36,453 nucleotides of DNA, from contig JADIMO010000042.1 in NCBI GenBank assembly GCA_017694755.1, positions 1 to 36,453 of the forward strand, read 5' to 3'. The DNA is from Candidatus Cryptobacteroides merdavium (lineage in GTDB: Bacteria; Bacteroidota; Bacteroidia; Bacteroidales; UBA932). The notes beneath the pieces were generated by a model that was not told the DNA's origin, searched no databases, and saw only the letters and a program-made list of their open reading frames with translations. The position numbers and the translations under genes are program-made. Positions 26,618 through 36,151 of the stretch are shown here, piece after piece (positions within the stretch are counted from its first letter, which is position 1; each line of letters starts with the position of its first letter).

Positions 26618-27877
26618 TTAAATCAATATTTCAAAAAGCTTGTTGTTCTCGTTGATGTATTCATACGTGATGTGATGGGCTTCCATCCTGTTGATCAGCG
26701 CATGATAGTCTTCTTTCGAGGAGACCTCAATTCCTATGAGGGCCGGGCCTTCTTCCTTGTTGGTCTTCTTGATGTACTGGATGTATACAAGGTCGTCGGT
26801 CGGGCCTATCACATCCCTGACGAATGAAAGTATCGCTCCGGACTTCTGCGGAAAATTGACTATGAAATAGTGCTTGAGGCCTTCGAAGAGCAGGGATTTT
26901 TCCCTTATTTCCTCCATCCTGGTGATGTCGTTGTTGCTTCCGCTGACGATGCATCCCACCTTCTTGCCTATGATCTTGTCTGCATAGAATCTCATGGCCG
27001 CCACAGAAAGCGCTCCGGCCGGTTCCACGACTATCGCGCTCTTGTTGTACATGTCTATGATGGTGGAGCATACGGCGCCTTCCGGCACAGGGATGATGTC
27101 ATCCAGCACCTGACGGCAGATTTCGTATGTGTATTCTCCGGCCTTCTTTACTGCAGCCCCGTCAACAAACTTGTCAATATGCTCCAGTTCCACTATCTCT
27201 CCTTTGTCGATGGCCGTCTTCATGCAGGCCGCACCGGCCGGCTCCACGCCGATGAGCTTCACTTCCGGCCACATCTGGCGCAGGTATGCGCCCACTCCGG
27301 ATGCCAGTCCTCCTCCCCCGATAGGAATGAAGACATAGTCGAGCGGCTCTTTGCACTGCCTGGTCATTTCATAGCCAATGGTTCCCTGGCCTTCTATGAT
27401 TTTCGGATCATCAAAAGGCGGGATGAATGTCTTTCCGCTCTTGCGGGCATAGTCGATGGCGGCATTGTTGGCGGCATCGAAAGTGTCCCCGGTAAGGACG
27501 ATGTCAATGTAGTCCCGTCCGAACATCTTCACCTGCTCGATCTTCTGTTTCGGGGTGGTGGTAGGCATGTAGATTGAGCCCATTATCTGCAGCTTGTTGC
27601 AGGAGAAGGCCACTCCCTGGGCATGGTTGCCTGCACTTGCGCATACGATTCCGTATTTCAGGATATCAGGCGAAAGGGAGCGGATCTTGTTGTATGCCCC
27701 GCGGATCTTGTAGGAACGCACGATCTGGAGGTCTTCCCTCTTCAGAAAAACATCCGCCTGATATTTTTCCGAGAGATTGTTGTTCCTCATCATCGGTGTG
27801 GGCTCAAGGATTTCCCCCAGCACAGTTTCTGCCGCCTCGATGTCACTGACGGCAGGGAAATATTTCTCTTCAGACAT
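26618..27877 (-). CDS. ilvA: Threonine dehydratase (threonine ammonia-lyase), biosynthetic
   Basis: A 419-residue fold-type II PLP enzyme that deaminates threonine to 2-oxobutanoate, the first committed step to isoleucine. The PLP lysine is Lys57 in SYKIRGAYNK. The phosphate-binding glycine loop GGGGLASGVGAY and CASAGNHAQGVAFSC are present. Residues ~335-419 (KHYFIVNFPQKSGAILSF to the end) form a single ACT-like regulatory domain, so feedback by isoleucine or valine is plausible. Length fits the shorter biosynthetic class, not the 514-residue E. coli form with two such domains. ilvE follows after 13 bases. Confidence 0.93.
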   Translation of the reverse strand: MSEEKYFPAVSDIEAAETVLGEILEPTPMMRNNNLSEKYQADVFLKREDLQIVRSYKIRGAYNKIRSLSPDILKYGIVCASAGNHAQGVAFSCNKLQIMGSIYMPTTTPKQKIEQVKMFGRDYIDIVLTGDTFDAANNAAIDYARKSGKTFIPPFDDPKIIEGQGTIGYEMTRQCKEPLDYVFIPIGGGGLASGVGAYLRQMWPEVKLIGVEPAGAACMKTAIDKGEIVELEHIDKFVDGAAVKKAGEYTYEICRQVLDDIIPVPEGAVCSTIIDMYNKSAIVVEPAGALSVAAMRFYADKIIGKKVGCIVSGSNNDITRMEEIREKSLLFEGLKHYFIVNFPQKSGAILSFVRDVIGPTDDLVYIQYIKKTNKEEGPALIGIEVSSKEDYHALINRMEAHHITYEYINENNKLFEILI

Positions 27878-27928
27878 TTTAGCTTATGTTTTTGCTTATA
27901 TTTTCGTTGTTTTTATTTCATTAACATA

Positions 27929-27936
27929 CAAAAATA
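27929..27936 (-). promoter_or_regulatory. Possible -7 promoter box for ilvA-ilvE
   Basis: On the minus strand TATTTTTG (27936-27929) fits TAnnTTTG, 51 bases before the ilvA start, within the 98-base gap after thiN. No clear -33 TTTG is found, and the region is A/T-rich, so a chance match is possible. Confidence 0.35.
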
Positions 27937-27975
27937 TGACTAAAATAATGATTTTCCTAATAAATTTCAGTTATT

Positions 27976-28647
27976 TCAGTCCATCATTATGAGAGCCATT
28001 GACCTGTGGCTGAATATGAGCTTTACGGTGTCTTCGGAGCTCCTGTTGAGGGTGGCTTTCCACCAGTTGTCGAACACTACGCCGTCTGTGGGCCATTCAA
28101 GCCCTTCCGACCTGATGCGCAGGGTGCTGTCCGGGGTGAATATGGATATCCTTCTGCCTGTCCCGCATTGCAGTTCCACAGTGTCTGTGGCCGGTATGAT
28201 GGTCTCGTGGTCGGATATGATGTCCACCGTGATGCCTTTGGTCTCGAGATCATAGGACCTGGCATATTCCATGAGCAGGGATACATTTCCTATGGTGTGG
28301 TCTGTACGTATCCCCGTGGCCCCGAGAATGTGTATTTCAGTCACATCCGGCCATGCGGCAAGCACATGCCTGAAAGCCTTGGTCTGGTCATTTGTCTCCT
28401 GGTCGGGATCGCGGATGATGATGTCTCCGTATTTTCTCCTCTTTTCGGCGGAGATGGAGTCCAGGTCTCCCACCACGGCATCAGGCAGCCTTCTTTGGCC
28501 GAATATCTTTTCCGTGGCCCTCATGAACCTGTCGAGGGCCCCGTCGCAGCATACGATGATGTCTGCATTTCGGATGACATATCTCGGGTATTCCCGCGAA
28601 GGGAACTCCCCGTTGCAGATGATGACGGCTGTTTTTCCCATATTCAT
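27976..28647 (-). CDS. thiN: Thiamine pyrophosphokinase
   Basis: A 223-residue cytoplasmic kinase that converts thiamine and ATP to thiamine diphosphate. Family motifs in order are ICNGEFP at the start, CCDGALDR, VVGDLDSIS (metal-binding Asp cluster), PDQETNDQTKAFRH and LGATGIRTDHTIGN. The C-terminal beta domain (~150-223) shapes the thiamine site. An ATG two codons downstream (28641) is also possible. It starts 6 bases after the lptF-fmt gene ends, so it is in the same transcript. No riboswitch-like leader is visible there, as expected for an internal operon gene. Confidence 0.92.
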   Translation of the reverse strand: MNMGKTAVIICNGEFPSREYPRYVIRNADIIVCCDGALDRFMRATEKIFGQRRLPDAVVGDLDSISAEKRRKYGDIIIRDPDQETNDQTKAFRHVLAAWPDVTEIHILGATGIRTDHTIGNVSLLMEYARSYDLETKGITVDIISDHETIIPATDTVELQCGTGRRISIFTPDSTLRIRSEGLEWPTDGVVFDNWWKATLNRSSEDTVKLIFSHRSMALIMMD

Positions 28648-28653
28648 TGTCTG

Positions 28654-31092
28654 TCAGGACAGGGACCAGGTCTCAGGCTCACGGAAGCCTGCAAGGAAGT
28701 CCCTGACATTCATTCTCTTCTTTCCGGCAGCCTGGAGGTCAGTCACGGATACTGCACCGTCGGCAGTGGTAATGGCAAGCCAGTTCTTGCCGTCGGAAAG
28801 GATTCTGCCCGGGGTCATGCTTTCTGCTGATGCAGATTTGCCTGCTTCTGCAAGGAGCGGGCCCAGCTGCTCCTGTGTGAGCTTTTCTCCTGCGTATATC
28901 TTCATCTGGAGAGACTTGTCGTCCTTGACGAGTTCCGTGTAGGCCCCCGGATAAGGACTCAGTCCTCTTATCAGATTGTAAACGTCCCTGGTCTTCCTGT
29001 CCCAGACGATGTGGCAGAGTTCCCTTGTGAGCTTCGGTGCCGGCTTCAGCACTTCATCGCCCTGGATGTAGCTCTTCTGAAGCTTGAGTTCCACATGCCC
29101 GTCTATTATGGTTTCGACTGTCTGCACGACTGCCTTTGCCCCGAGTTCCATGAGCCTGTCGTGGAGATCTCCTGCCGTGTCGGTGTCTGAAATCCTGCAT
29201 TGCTCCCTGAGTATGATATGGCCTGTGTCCATGCCGTCATCTATCATGAAGGTGGTCACTCCGGAGAAATGTTCCCCGTTGATTATGGCCCAGTTGATAG
29301 GGGCTGCACCGCGGTATTGCGGTAGCAGGGCCGCATGCAGGTTGAAGGTGCCGAGCCTCGGTATTTCCCATACAACCTTCGGGAGCATGCGGAAAGCCAC
29401 CACTACGAACAGGTCAGGCTTCCATGCCTTCAATGCCGCAATGAATTCCGGGTCTTTCAGCGACACCGGCTGCAGCACAGGAATCCCGTGCTCCACTGCA
29501 TATTTCTTTACTGCGCTTTCATTGACCTTGAGCCCTCTTCCGCTCGCCTTGTCGGCCACGGTCACAACGCCTGCAATATGGTAGCCCTTGCGGATGAGTT
29601 CATCCAGCGGGGCCACTGCGAATTCAGGCGTGCCCATATATACTATCCTTGTTTTCCGTATCTTTCCCATAATCTTCATTTTCAGTTTCGTGAACCATGT
29701 CTTCATGCTGTCCGTACTGAAGATGGACGAGTCGTTTATGGCCTTCCATGTGAGGAAGATGCCTATCGGGAACAGCACATATGATGATATGAACACACCG
29801 GATGCGGCCGAGATGGCTCCGTCGTTGGCCAGCTTGGTCCCGGAGATGTCTATCACCCAATACACTACGAAGAAAAGCACGGAAATGATGGCCGGAGTAC
29901 CCAATCCTCCTTTCCTGATGAGGGCACCCAACGGGGCTCCGATGAAGAAAAATATGAAGCAGGCAATCGCCACTGCGAACTTCTTCAGCGTTTCCACGTC
30001 AATTCTCCTGAGGGTGTATGAATAATAGAATGTCTCTCTGCCGAAGGTGGTGAGTGTGGAGATGTATTCGTTGGTCTGCGAGAGGGATTTTTCGTATGCC
30101 CTTATCTCACTTTCGATGTTGTCCCATTCCCCGAAGCCTTCAAAGCTGAACGGTCTGGTGGCTGTCTGCTTGACGGATGTGTCGAGCTGCTTGTTGTACA
30201 GCAGGATATTGCTGCTCTGGAGCCGTTTCAGATGTTCCAGCTTCGATTCCATGCTCAGGTTCCCTATGGAGTCCTCTCCATGTCTGAGCTGTTTGAGGTT
30301 CATGGATTTGACCTCATCGCCGAACCTGGTCTCATCGGACTTCTGGAACGCATAGTTTTCCAGAGGTATCACCATTTCCTGCCTGTCGAACTCCACCTTC
30401 TGGAGCTGCAGGGTCGTATCCCTGTATTTTCTCGTGTTGGTCTCCTCGTAGTTGGCCCCGTGGTACATGATGAAGGTAAGGTAGCTCTTGTCCTTGGACA
30501 TGTTCATCAAGGCGGAATCCGCCAGGGTAAGGCTTGTGTTCCCCTTGTTGCCGTTGTGGTTGTACACCATCACGTCATGCATCATGCCGCTCTCCTCGTC
30601 CCTTGTGTTTACCCTCATTATGTAGCCTTCGATGCCGTCGTAGAAGGTCCCGGTCGGGATTTTTATCTCCTCCTTGGTCTTCAGGATGTCATCCCTGAGG
30701 GTGAATATCTTGTTGTATGCCACAGGCACAAGATTGTTGGTGGCGAAGAATGTGCCCACGCTTATGATGAACGAGGCTATCATCAGTGGAGTGAGTATCC
30801 TTTTGAGGGAGATTCCGGCCGCCTTGATGGCCAGCAGCTCGTTGTTTTCTCCAAGTGTCCCGAGGGTCATCATGGATGAGAGCAATGTGGCCAGAGGCAG
30901 GGAAAGGGGAAGCAGAGTGGCACATCCCCATCCGAGGAATTCAAGTATAACCTTGATGCTCAATCCTTTCCCTACCAGCTCGTCAATATAGAGCCACAGG
31001 AACTGCATCATAAGAATGAAGACGACGACCAGCAGGATCGCAAAGAACGGTCCTATGAACGACTTGAGTATGAATGAGTCGAGTTTCTTCAT
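28654..31092 (-). CDS. LptF-type permease fused to methionyl-tRNA formyltransferase
   Basis: One uninterrupted 812-residue frame joins two proteins that are normally separate. Residues 1-~455 are a YjgP/YjgQ permease: three N-terminal membrane segments (~8-34, 45-75, 98-122), a periplasmic domain with a helical part (~125-360), and three more segments (~365-450). After a basic linker (KTWFTKLKMKIMGKIRKTR), the formyltransferase begins at RIVYMGTPEFAVAPL and runs to 812. Its catalytic residues are present: Asn584 and His586 (NLHAALLPQYRG) and Asp622 (DDGMDTG), with the same 38-residue spacing as E. coli Asn108-Asp146. LptF C-termini face the cytoplasm, so Fmt would be tethered at the inner membrane. 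An internal ATG (29670, Met475) could also give free Fmt of 338 residues. It lies between alaS (24 bases) and thiN (6 bases). Confidence 0.9.
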   Translation of the reverse strand: MKKLDSFILKSFIGPFFAILLVVVFILMMQFLWLYIDELVGKGLSIKVILEFLGWGCATLLPLSLPLATLLSSMMTLGTLGENNELLAIKAAGISLKRILTPLMIASFIISVGTFFATNNLVPVAYNKIFTLRDDILKTKEEIKIPTGTFYDGIEGYIMRVNTRDEESGMMHDVMVYNHNGNKGNTSLTLADSALMNMSKDKSYLTFIMYHGANYEETNTRKYRDTTLQLQKVEFDRQEMVIPLENYAFQKSDETRFGDEVKSMNLKQLRHGEDSIGNLSMESKLEHLKRLQSSNILLYNKQLDTSVKQTATRPFSFEGFGEWDNIESEIRAYEKSLSQTNEYISTLTTFGRETFYYSYTLRRIDVETLKKFAVAIACFIFFFIGAPLGALIRKGGLGTPAIISVLFFVVYWVIDISGTKLANDGAISAASGVFISSYVLFPIGIFLTWKAINDSSIFSTDSMKTWFTKLKMKIMGKIRKTRIVYMGTPEFAVAPLDELIRKGYHIAGVVTVADKASGRGLKVNESAVKKYAVEHGIPVLQPVSLKDPEFIAALKAWKPDLFVVVAFRMLPKVVWEIPRLGTFNLHAALLPQYRGAAPINWAIINGEHFSGVTTFMIDDGMDTGHIILREQCRISDTDTAGDLHDRLMELGAKAVVQTVETIIDGHVELKLQKSYIQGDEVLKPAPKLTRELCHIVWDRKTRDVYNLIRGLSPYPGAYTELVKDDKSLQMKIYAGEKLTQEQLGPLLAEAGKSASAESMTPGRILSDGKNWLAITTADGAVSVTDLQAAGKKRMNVRDFLAGFREPETWSLS

Positions 31093-31116
31093 CCTTCCTG
31101 CGGCATTTCTGTATGG

Positions 31117-33741
31117 CTATTTCGTGGCGAGTTCCAGCATCGTATGGAGGGCGTCGCCGAGTCCTGCGGCATTCTTTCCTCCTGCGGAAGCCAGTCCCGG
31201 CTGTCCTCCGCCTCCACCCTGGATGGCCTTGGCTGCCTCCTTTATGTCTTTTGACGCATTGTGTCCGGCCTCCACGAGATCTGGTGAATACATAAGGAGC
31301 AGCTGAGGCTTGCCTTCATATTCGAACGCTCCGGCAACCACCATATTGTTTGCTTCCTTCTGGAGCATGAATGCGGCATTCTTCAGCATTACCGGGTCAA
31401 TGGCATTGTCGAACACGACGACATTCACCCCGTTTATCTGGCGGCTCTTTTCCAAAAGCCCGTTCTTGAGAGCTACGGTCTTCTCCTTCACCACGGCTTC
31501 GATTTCCTTCTTGAAGGATTCGTTCTCCTCGATGAGTTTTCTGATGGATGCCGCGAGGTCAGGCGTGTTGTTGAACAGCAGCCTTGCCGCTCTGAACATG
31601 TTTTCCATTGCGTCCACGACATCTTCTGCTGCAGAGCCTGTGGTGGCCTCTATCCTCCTCACGCCGGCGGCTATGGCTGATTCCGAAACAATCTTGAAGA
31701 AGCCAAGCTGTCCTGTGGCTGCAGCATGCGTTCCTCCGCAGAGCTCCACAGAATCACCGAATTTCACGATTCTCACCCTGTCGCCGTATTTTTCTCCGAA
31801 CAGGGCCATGGCACCCATGTCCTTTGCCTCTTCCATTGTGGCTGACCTGTTCTCCTCCAGGGGATTGTTGGCCCTGATGAGGCTGTTCACCCGCCTTTCC
31901 ACAAGGTCTGTCTGCTCGTCGGTCAGTTTCTCGAAGTGTGAGAAGTCGAACCTGAAATAGTCAGGGGAGACGAACGACCCCTTCTGCTCCACATGCGTGC
32001 CGAGAATTTCCCTAAGAGCCCTGTGCAGGAGATGTGTCGCCGTATGGTTGTTTTCAATCTTGCGCCTCCTCTCTGTGTCCACATGGAGGGAGAATGCGCC
32101 GGAGCAGTCTGCCGGAATCCTTTCAGCAATGTGGATGGTGAGGTTGTTCTCTTTTATTGTGTTGATTATCTGTATTTTCTCCCCGTTTTCGGACATTATC
32201 CAGCCGGTATCTCCCACCTGACCGCCCATCTCTGCATAGAACGGGGTTCTGTCGAACACGAGCTGGTACATCACCTTGTTCCTGGCCTTCACGGTGCGGT
32301 GCCTTGCAAGGACGGCTCCTTCTGCATCGGTGAAGTCATATCCGATGAACTCCACATTGTCGCAGTGGTGGTATTCCACCCAGTCACCGGATTCGAGGGC
32401 AGTGGCATTGCGGGCTCTTTCCTTCTGCTTCCGAAGCTCCTTTTCAAAGCCTTCAATGTCTATTCTGTAGCCGTTTTCCGCTGCTATAAGTTCGCTCAGG
32501 TCCACAGGGAAGCCGTATGTGTCATAGAGCACGAATGCATCCTCCCCCTTGATCAGCTTCGTGTCCTTGGACTTCTCCATTATGTTGTCCATCAGTTTGA
32601 TGCCGCGGTCGAGGGTGCGGAGGAAAGCCATCTCCTCCTCCTGTATCACCTTTTCAATCAGCTTCTGCTGCTTGGCTATCTCCGGATAGGACTCTCCCAT
32701 GTCATCCACGAGCTGGCCTACGAGCCTGCAGAGGAACGGTTCGTTGAAGCCGAGGAAAGTATATCCGTACCTTACGGCACGGCGGAGGATGCGCCTGATC
32801 ACATAGCCCGCCTTCACATTCGACGGCAGCTGCCCGTCCGCTATGGAGAAGCTTATGGCCCTGATGTGGTCTGCGATGACCCTCATTGCCACCTCGGTCT
32901 TTTCAGATTCATGATATTCATGTCCGGAGAGGCTGGAGATTTTGGCTATCATTCCGGTGAAGACATCCGTGTCGTAGTTGCTGGTCTTGCCCTGGAGTGT
33001 CATGCACAGCCTTTCGAAGCCCATTCCGGTGTCCACATTCTTGTTCGGGAGCGGCTCGAGGTGTCCGTCGGCCTTGCGGTTGAACTGCATGAACACGAGA
33101 TTCCAGATCTCTATCACGAGGTGATGCCCCTTGTTGACCAGTTCACGTCCGGGCAGTGCCGCCCTCTCCTCGTCCGTCCTGAGGTCCACATGGATCTCGC
33201 TGCACGGGCCGCATGGCCCGGTGTCGCCCATTTCCCAGAAATTGTCATGCCTGTTGCCCATCAGGATCCTGTCTTCCGGCAGGTATTTCTTCCATTCCTC
33301 GTATGCCTCGGCATCCATTTCCGTATGGTCTCCGGCATCCCCCTCGAACACGGTGGCATAGAGCCTTTCCTTGTCGATTCCGTACACTTCCGTCAGAAGT
33401 TCCCAGGCCCATGCTATCGCCTCTTTCTTGAAATAGTCCCCGAAACTCCAGTTTCCGAGCATCTCGAACATGGTATGATGGTAGGAGTCATGCCCAACCT
33501 CTTCGAGGTCATTGTGCTTTCCGCTCACCCTCAGACATTTCTGACTGTCGGTCACGCGCTTGTGAGCCGGCTTGCTGTTGCCGAGGAACCAGTCCTTGAA
33601 CTGGTTCATTCCCGCGTTGGTGAACATCAGCGTCGGGTCGTTCTTTACCACCATCGGTGCCGACGGTACTATGACATGCCCCTTTGAGGCGAAAAAGCCA
33701 AGGAAAGCCTGTCTTATTTCTTTGGAAGTCATTTCTTTCAT
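31117..33741 (-). CDS. alaS: Alanyl-tRNA synthetase
   Basis: A full-length class II synthetase of 874 residues (875 if the GTG at 33744 is used; the ATG at 33732 gives [10 protein letters not shown], which best matches homologous N-termini). Motifs are [19 protein letters not shown] (motif 1 region), [18 protein letters not shown], and [20 protein letters not shown]. The editing domain has [11 protein letters not shown] and [10 protein letters not shown], whose His and Cys residues bind zinc. The C-terminal domain with the oligomerisation and tRNA-binding part ends in a Gly/Ala-rich stretch ([21 protein letters not shown]), which is typical of the C-Ala domain. It charges tRNA-Ala and clears mischarged Ser and Gly. 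It is the first gene of the minus-strand operon. Confidence 0.97.
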   Translation of the reverse strand: MKEMTSKEIRQAFLGFFASKGHVIVPSAPMVVKNDPTLMFTNAGMNQFKDWFLGNSKPAHKRVTDSQKCLRVSGKHNDLEEVGHDSYHHTMFEMLGNWSFGDYFKKEAIAWAWELLTEVYGIDKERLYATVFEGDAGDHTEMDAEAYEEWKKYLPEDRILMGNRHDNFWEMGDTGPCGPCSEIHVDLRTDEERAALPGRELVNKGHHLVIEIWNLVFMQFNRKADGHLEPLPNKNVDTGMGFERLCMTLQGKTSNYDTDVFTGMIAKISSLSGHEYHESEKTEVAMRVIADHIRAISFSIADGQLPSNVKAGYVIRRILRRAVRYGYTFLGFNEPFLCRLVGQLVDDMGESYPEIAKQQKLIEKVIQEEEMAFLRTLDRGIKLMDNIMEKSKDTKLIKGEDAFVLYDTYGFPVDLSELIAAENGYRIDIEGFEKELRKQKERARNATALESGDWVEYHHCDNVEFIGYDFTDAEGAVLARHRTVKARNKVMYQLVFDRTPFYAEMGGQVGDTGWIMSENGEKIQIINTIKENNLTIHIAERIPADCSGAFSLHVDTERRRKIENNHTATHLLHRALREILGTHVEQKGSFVSPDYFRFDFSHFEKLTDEQTDLVERRVNSLIRANNPLEENRSATMEEAKDMGAMALFGEKYGDRVRIVKFGDSVELCGGTHAAATGQLGFFKIVSESAIAAGVRRIEATTGSAAEDVVDAMENMFRAARLLFNNTPDLAASIRKLIEENESFKKEIEAVVKEKTVALKNGLLEKSRQINGVNVVVFDNAIDPVMLKNAAFMLQKEANNMVVAGAFEYEGKPQLLLMYSPDLVEAGHNASKDIKEAAKAIQGGGGGQPGLASAGGKNAAGLGDALHTMLELATK

Positions 33742-33857
33742 CACAATTCAAATCTGATTTTAGACAAATTGACCTGCAAAATTATAAACTATTTTGAATT
33801 TTACCGACAGAATGTAGGGTTGCTGATGAATTTTTGGGAAAATTAAAACAGGTATTG

Positions 33858-33889
33858 TTGCCGTTTTTACAAATAAAGGAGTATATTTG
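33858..33889 (+). promoter_or_regulatory. Promoter of the M23 operon, set for a leaderless start
   Basis: TTG (33858-33860), 21 bases, then TATATTTG (33882-33889) matches the Bacteroidota consensus. The box ends four bases before the ATG at 33894. Since transcripts usually start several bases after the -7 box, the mRNA would begin at or within a base or two of this start codon. Confidence 0.65.
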
Positions 33890-33893
33890 CGTC

Positions 33894-34868
33894 ATGCCCA
33901 AATTCAAGAAGTATATTTTCAACAGCGACACCCTCAGCTACGAGATGATAGAGAAGTCTCCCCGGCGCCGTTTCCTGAAGAGCATTTTCCTCTTTCTGGC
34001 AAGCGTGGGGGCGGCGGTCTTCTATGTCTGGATATATACTTCCGTGCTCGGTCATGAACTTCCCAAGACGGTGATTCTGAAGAAGACCAATGCGAAATGG
34101 TGCTCGAAGGTGGAGATGATGAACCGGCAGCTCGACATGTATGACGAGGCCCTTTCCGCCTTTGCCATGAGGGACAATGTCATCTACCGTTCGGTATTCG
34201 GCATGTATGAGATTCCGGACGAGGTCCGCAATGCAGGTTTCGGCGGTGTCAACCGATATTCCTATCTCGATTTAGCAGACCATTCCGGGCTGCTTAAGAA
34301 GACAGTCGTGCGTCTGGATGTACTGACCAAGAAGACCTATGTCCAGAGCAAGTCCTTCGACGAGGTGGCGGCCATCGCAAAGCATTCGGGCGACATGGTG
34401 CTCCGGATTCCGGCCCTTTCCCCGATATGCCCCGCAGCCGGTACATACCACATATCAAGCTCGTTCGGTTACAGGACTGACCCTGTCTATGGCAGGACAG
34501 CTTTCCATGAGGGGCTTGACTTCGCGATGCCTCCGGGCAACAGTGTCTATGCCACTGCCGACGGGGTGGTGGAGAAGGTGAGGCATGAGTTCTTCGGCTA
34601 CGGCAATTCCGTGCTTGTGGACCACGGGTTCGGCTACAAGACCCGCTATGCGCACATGAAGACAATTTCCGTGCATGAGGGGATGACTGTCAGGCGAGGC
34701 ACATTCCTCGGCCTTTCAGGCAATTCTGGCAAGTCGACCGGCCCTCATCTGCATTATGAGGTGATATACAAGGGCAGGCCTGTCAATCCGATCAATTATC
34801 TTGATCTATCCATGGATACAGGCGAGTACATGGCCCTTGTCGGAAATGTGCAAAGCGGTGAGTCATGA
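33894..34868 (+). CDS. Membrane-anchored M23 (LytM-type) peptidase, first of a tandem pair
   Basis: A 324-residue cell-wall endopeptidase. The ATG at 33894 (MPKFKKYIFNSDTLSYE) is chosen because it fits the family's N-terminus and a promoter box sits just upstream; a longer frame from 33834 runs through that promoter. A single transmembrane helix (~27-50) anchors it with the catalytic part in the periplasm, preceded by a helical stalk (~60-95). The LytM domain (~185-310) has all zinc ligands: His205 and Asp209 (FHEGLDF), and His287 (HLHYEV), with His285 also conserved. It should cut peptidoglycan cross-links during growth or division. The stop overlaps the next M23 gene (ATGA). Confidence 0.9.
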   Translation: MPKFKKYIFNSDTLSYEMIEKSPRRRFLKSIFLFLASVGAAVFYVWIYTSVLGHELPKTVILKKTNAKWCSKVEMMNRQLDMYDEALSAFAMRDNVIYRSVFGMYEIPDEVRNAGFGGVNRYSYLDLADHSGLLKKTVVRLDVLTKKTYVQSKSFDEVAAIAKHSGDMVLRIPALSPICPAAGTYHISSSFGYRTDPVYGRTAFHEGLDFAMPPGNSVYATADGVVEKVRHEFFGYGNSVLVDHGFGYKTRYAHMKTISVHEGMTVRRGTFLGLSGNSGKSTGPHLHYEVIYKGRPVNPINYLDLSMDTGEYMALVGNVQSGES

Positions 34869-35815
34869 GCAGCAGATATATAATCGACAAGGATGACTTC
34901 AGGATAAGAAAAGACCGGCCTTCTGTCCGGTCTGTTTTCATGCGTGCCCTCAAATACCTTGTCGTGAGCGTGGGCCTTGCCGTCATATATTATATAGTAT
35001 TCGCCCTTTTCATCAGCACCGACACCGAACGCCGCCTGAAGCAGGAGAACAGGATGTTCGAGAAACTCTATCCTGAGATGGAGGAAAAGGAGGCCCTTCT
35101 CGGTGATGTGGTCGCCGAACTTCAGCAGAGGGACAACAGCATCTACGGTGAGATATTCCATTCGGCTGCCCTCCCGTCGATGGACTTCGGATATGCCGAC
35201 TTCGTTTCTGCCGGAGACTCGGTCTCTGATGAGGGCGTCGTGAGGTATACAGAAATGAAAATCGCTTCGACCGGGAAGAAGGCAGCAAAAGTAGATGCCT
35301 CATTCAAGTACATCCTGGAGAAATGTGCCTCGATGCGGGATTCCCTGCCGCCTCTCCATCTTCCTCTGAAGGATTTTTCTTATGCACAGACAGGAGCCTC
35401 TGTCGGCAGCAAGATCAATCCTTTCTACAAGGTGCCCGTAAGCCATGACGGTCTGGACCTGCTTGTGCCGTCCGGAACTCCGGTATATGCTTCTGCGGCA
35501 GGAGTGGTCGTTGAAACGGTGCGCTCGGGGCGAGGTTCCGGCAATGTGGTGGTGATTGACCACGGGAACGGCTATGTGACAAGGTACGCCCATCTCAAGG
35601 AAATCCATGTGCGCCGGGGAAGGCATGTCGAAATGGGGGACAAGATAGGCCTTTCAGGCATGACAGGCCGCGCCTTCGCCCCTCATCTGCACTATACGGT
35701 CATGAAAGACACCGTTGTCCTTGATCCTCTTAACCATTTCTTCGGTTCCGTCACCCCCGAAACATACATGGAAATGATGATTCTCGGTGAAAGCATAGCC
35801 CAGTCAATGGATTAG
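34865..35815 (+). CDS. Membrane-anchored M23 (LytM-type) peptidase, second of a tandem pair
   Basis: A 316-residue paralogue of the preceding protein with the same layout: short basic cytoplasmic start, transmembrane helix (~28-50), coiled stalk (~53-85, TERRLKQENRMFEKLYPEME) and LytM domain (~175-300). Zinc ligands are His194 and Asp198 (SHDGLDL) and His276 (HLHYTV), so it appears catalytically competent. The shared stalk motif MRDNVIYRSVF / QRDNSIYGEIF shows that the two arose by duplication. It overlaps the first gene by four bases, and the MerR gene follows after 5 bases. The two enzymes may form a heteromer or act on different cross-links; that is inference. Confidence 0.9.
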   Translation: MSSRYIIDKDDFRIRKDRPSVRSVFMRALKYLVVSVGLAVIYYIVFALFISTDTERRLKQENRMFEKLYPEMEEKEALLGDVVAELQQRDNSIYGEIFHSAALPSMDFGYADFVSAGDSVSDEGVVRYTEMKIASTGKKAAKVDASFKYILEKCASMRDSLPPLHLPLKDFSYAQTGASVGSKINPFYKVPVSHDGLDLLVPSGTPVYASAAGVVVETVRSGRGSGNVVVIDHGNGYVTRYAHLKEIHVRRGRHVEMGDKIGLSGMTGRAFAPHLHYTVMKDTVVLDPLNHFFGSVTPETYMEMMILGESIAQSMD

Positions 35816-35820
35816 ATTTT

Positions 35821-36147
35821 ATGGAAAAACTTTATTATTCAATAGGTGAAGTGGCCGATACCCTCGGCGAGAATGTTTCCCTCGTGCGTTTCTGGTCCGA
35901 CTCGTTTCCGAAGCTCCTCAAACCCGTGCGCAATGCCAAGGGCAACCGGATGTACACTTCCGACGACCTTGAGACCTTCCGCCAGATCCACTTCCTCGTG
36001 AAGACCTGCGGCCTCACCCTCGAAGGCGCCTACAGGAAGATGCTCTCCGAAAAGGACAAGGTCGCCCAGGCATCCCGTATGCTTGCCCTCCTCCGCCAGG
36101 TCCGCTCCGAACTGGAGGATGTCCGGAAAAATCTGAATGTTAAATAA
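35821..36147 (+). CDS. MerR family transcriptional regulator
   Basis: A 108-residue protein with an N-terminal MerR winged helix (YYSIGEVADTLGENVSLVRFW, then RNAKGNRMYTSDDLETFRQI) and a short coiled-coil dimerisation helix (~75-105). It lacks any C-terminal effector-binding domain or metal-binding cysteines, so it is unlikely to be a metal or drug sensor. I recall small MerR proteins next to M23 peptidase genes in other Bacteroidales, which suggests a link to envelope growth. The start follows the second M23 stop by 5 bases, so it is in the same operon. Target genes are unknown. Confidence 0.9.
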   Translation: MEKLYYSIGEVADTLGENVSLVRFWSDSFPKLLKPVRNAKGNRMYTSDDLETFRQIHFLVKTCGLTLEGAYRKMLSEKDKVAQASRMLALLRQVRSELEDVRKNLNVK

Positions 36148-36151
36148 GACA

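Noticed and set aside
26870..27577. A 235-codon frame antisense to ilvA
   Set aside because: Shadow of ilvA; no recognisable protein features.
28006..28830. A 274-codon plus-strand frame over thiN and the end of lptF-fmt
   Set aside because: It crosses two real genes on the opposite strand and shows no family motif or promoter.
31993..33687. A 564-codon open frame antisense to alaS
   Set aside because: It lies wholly inside the well-conserved alaS gene on the other strand; its translation has no domain signature and is explained by alaS codon bias.
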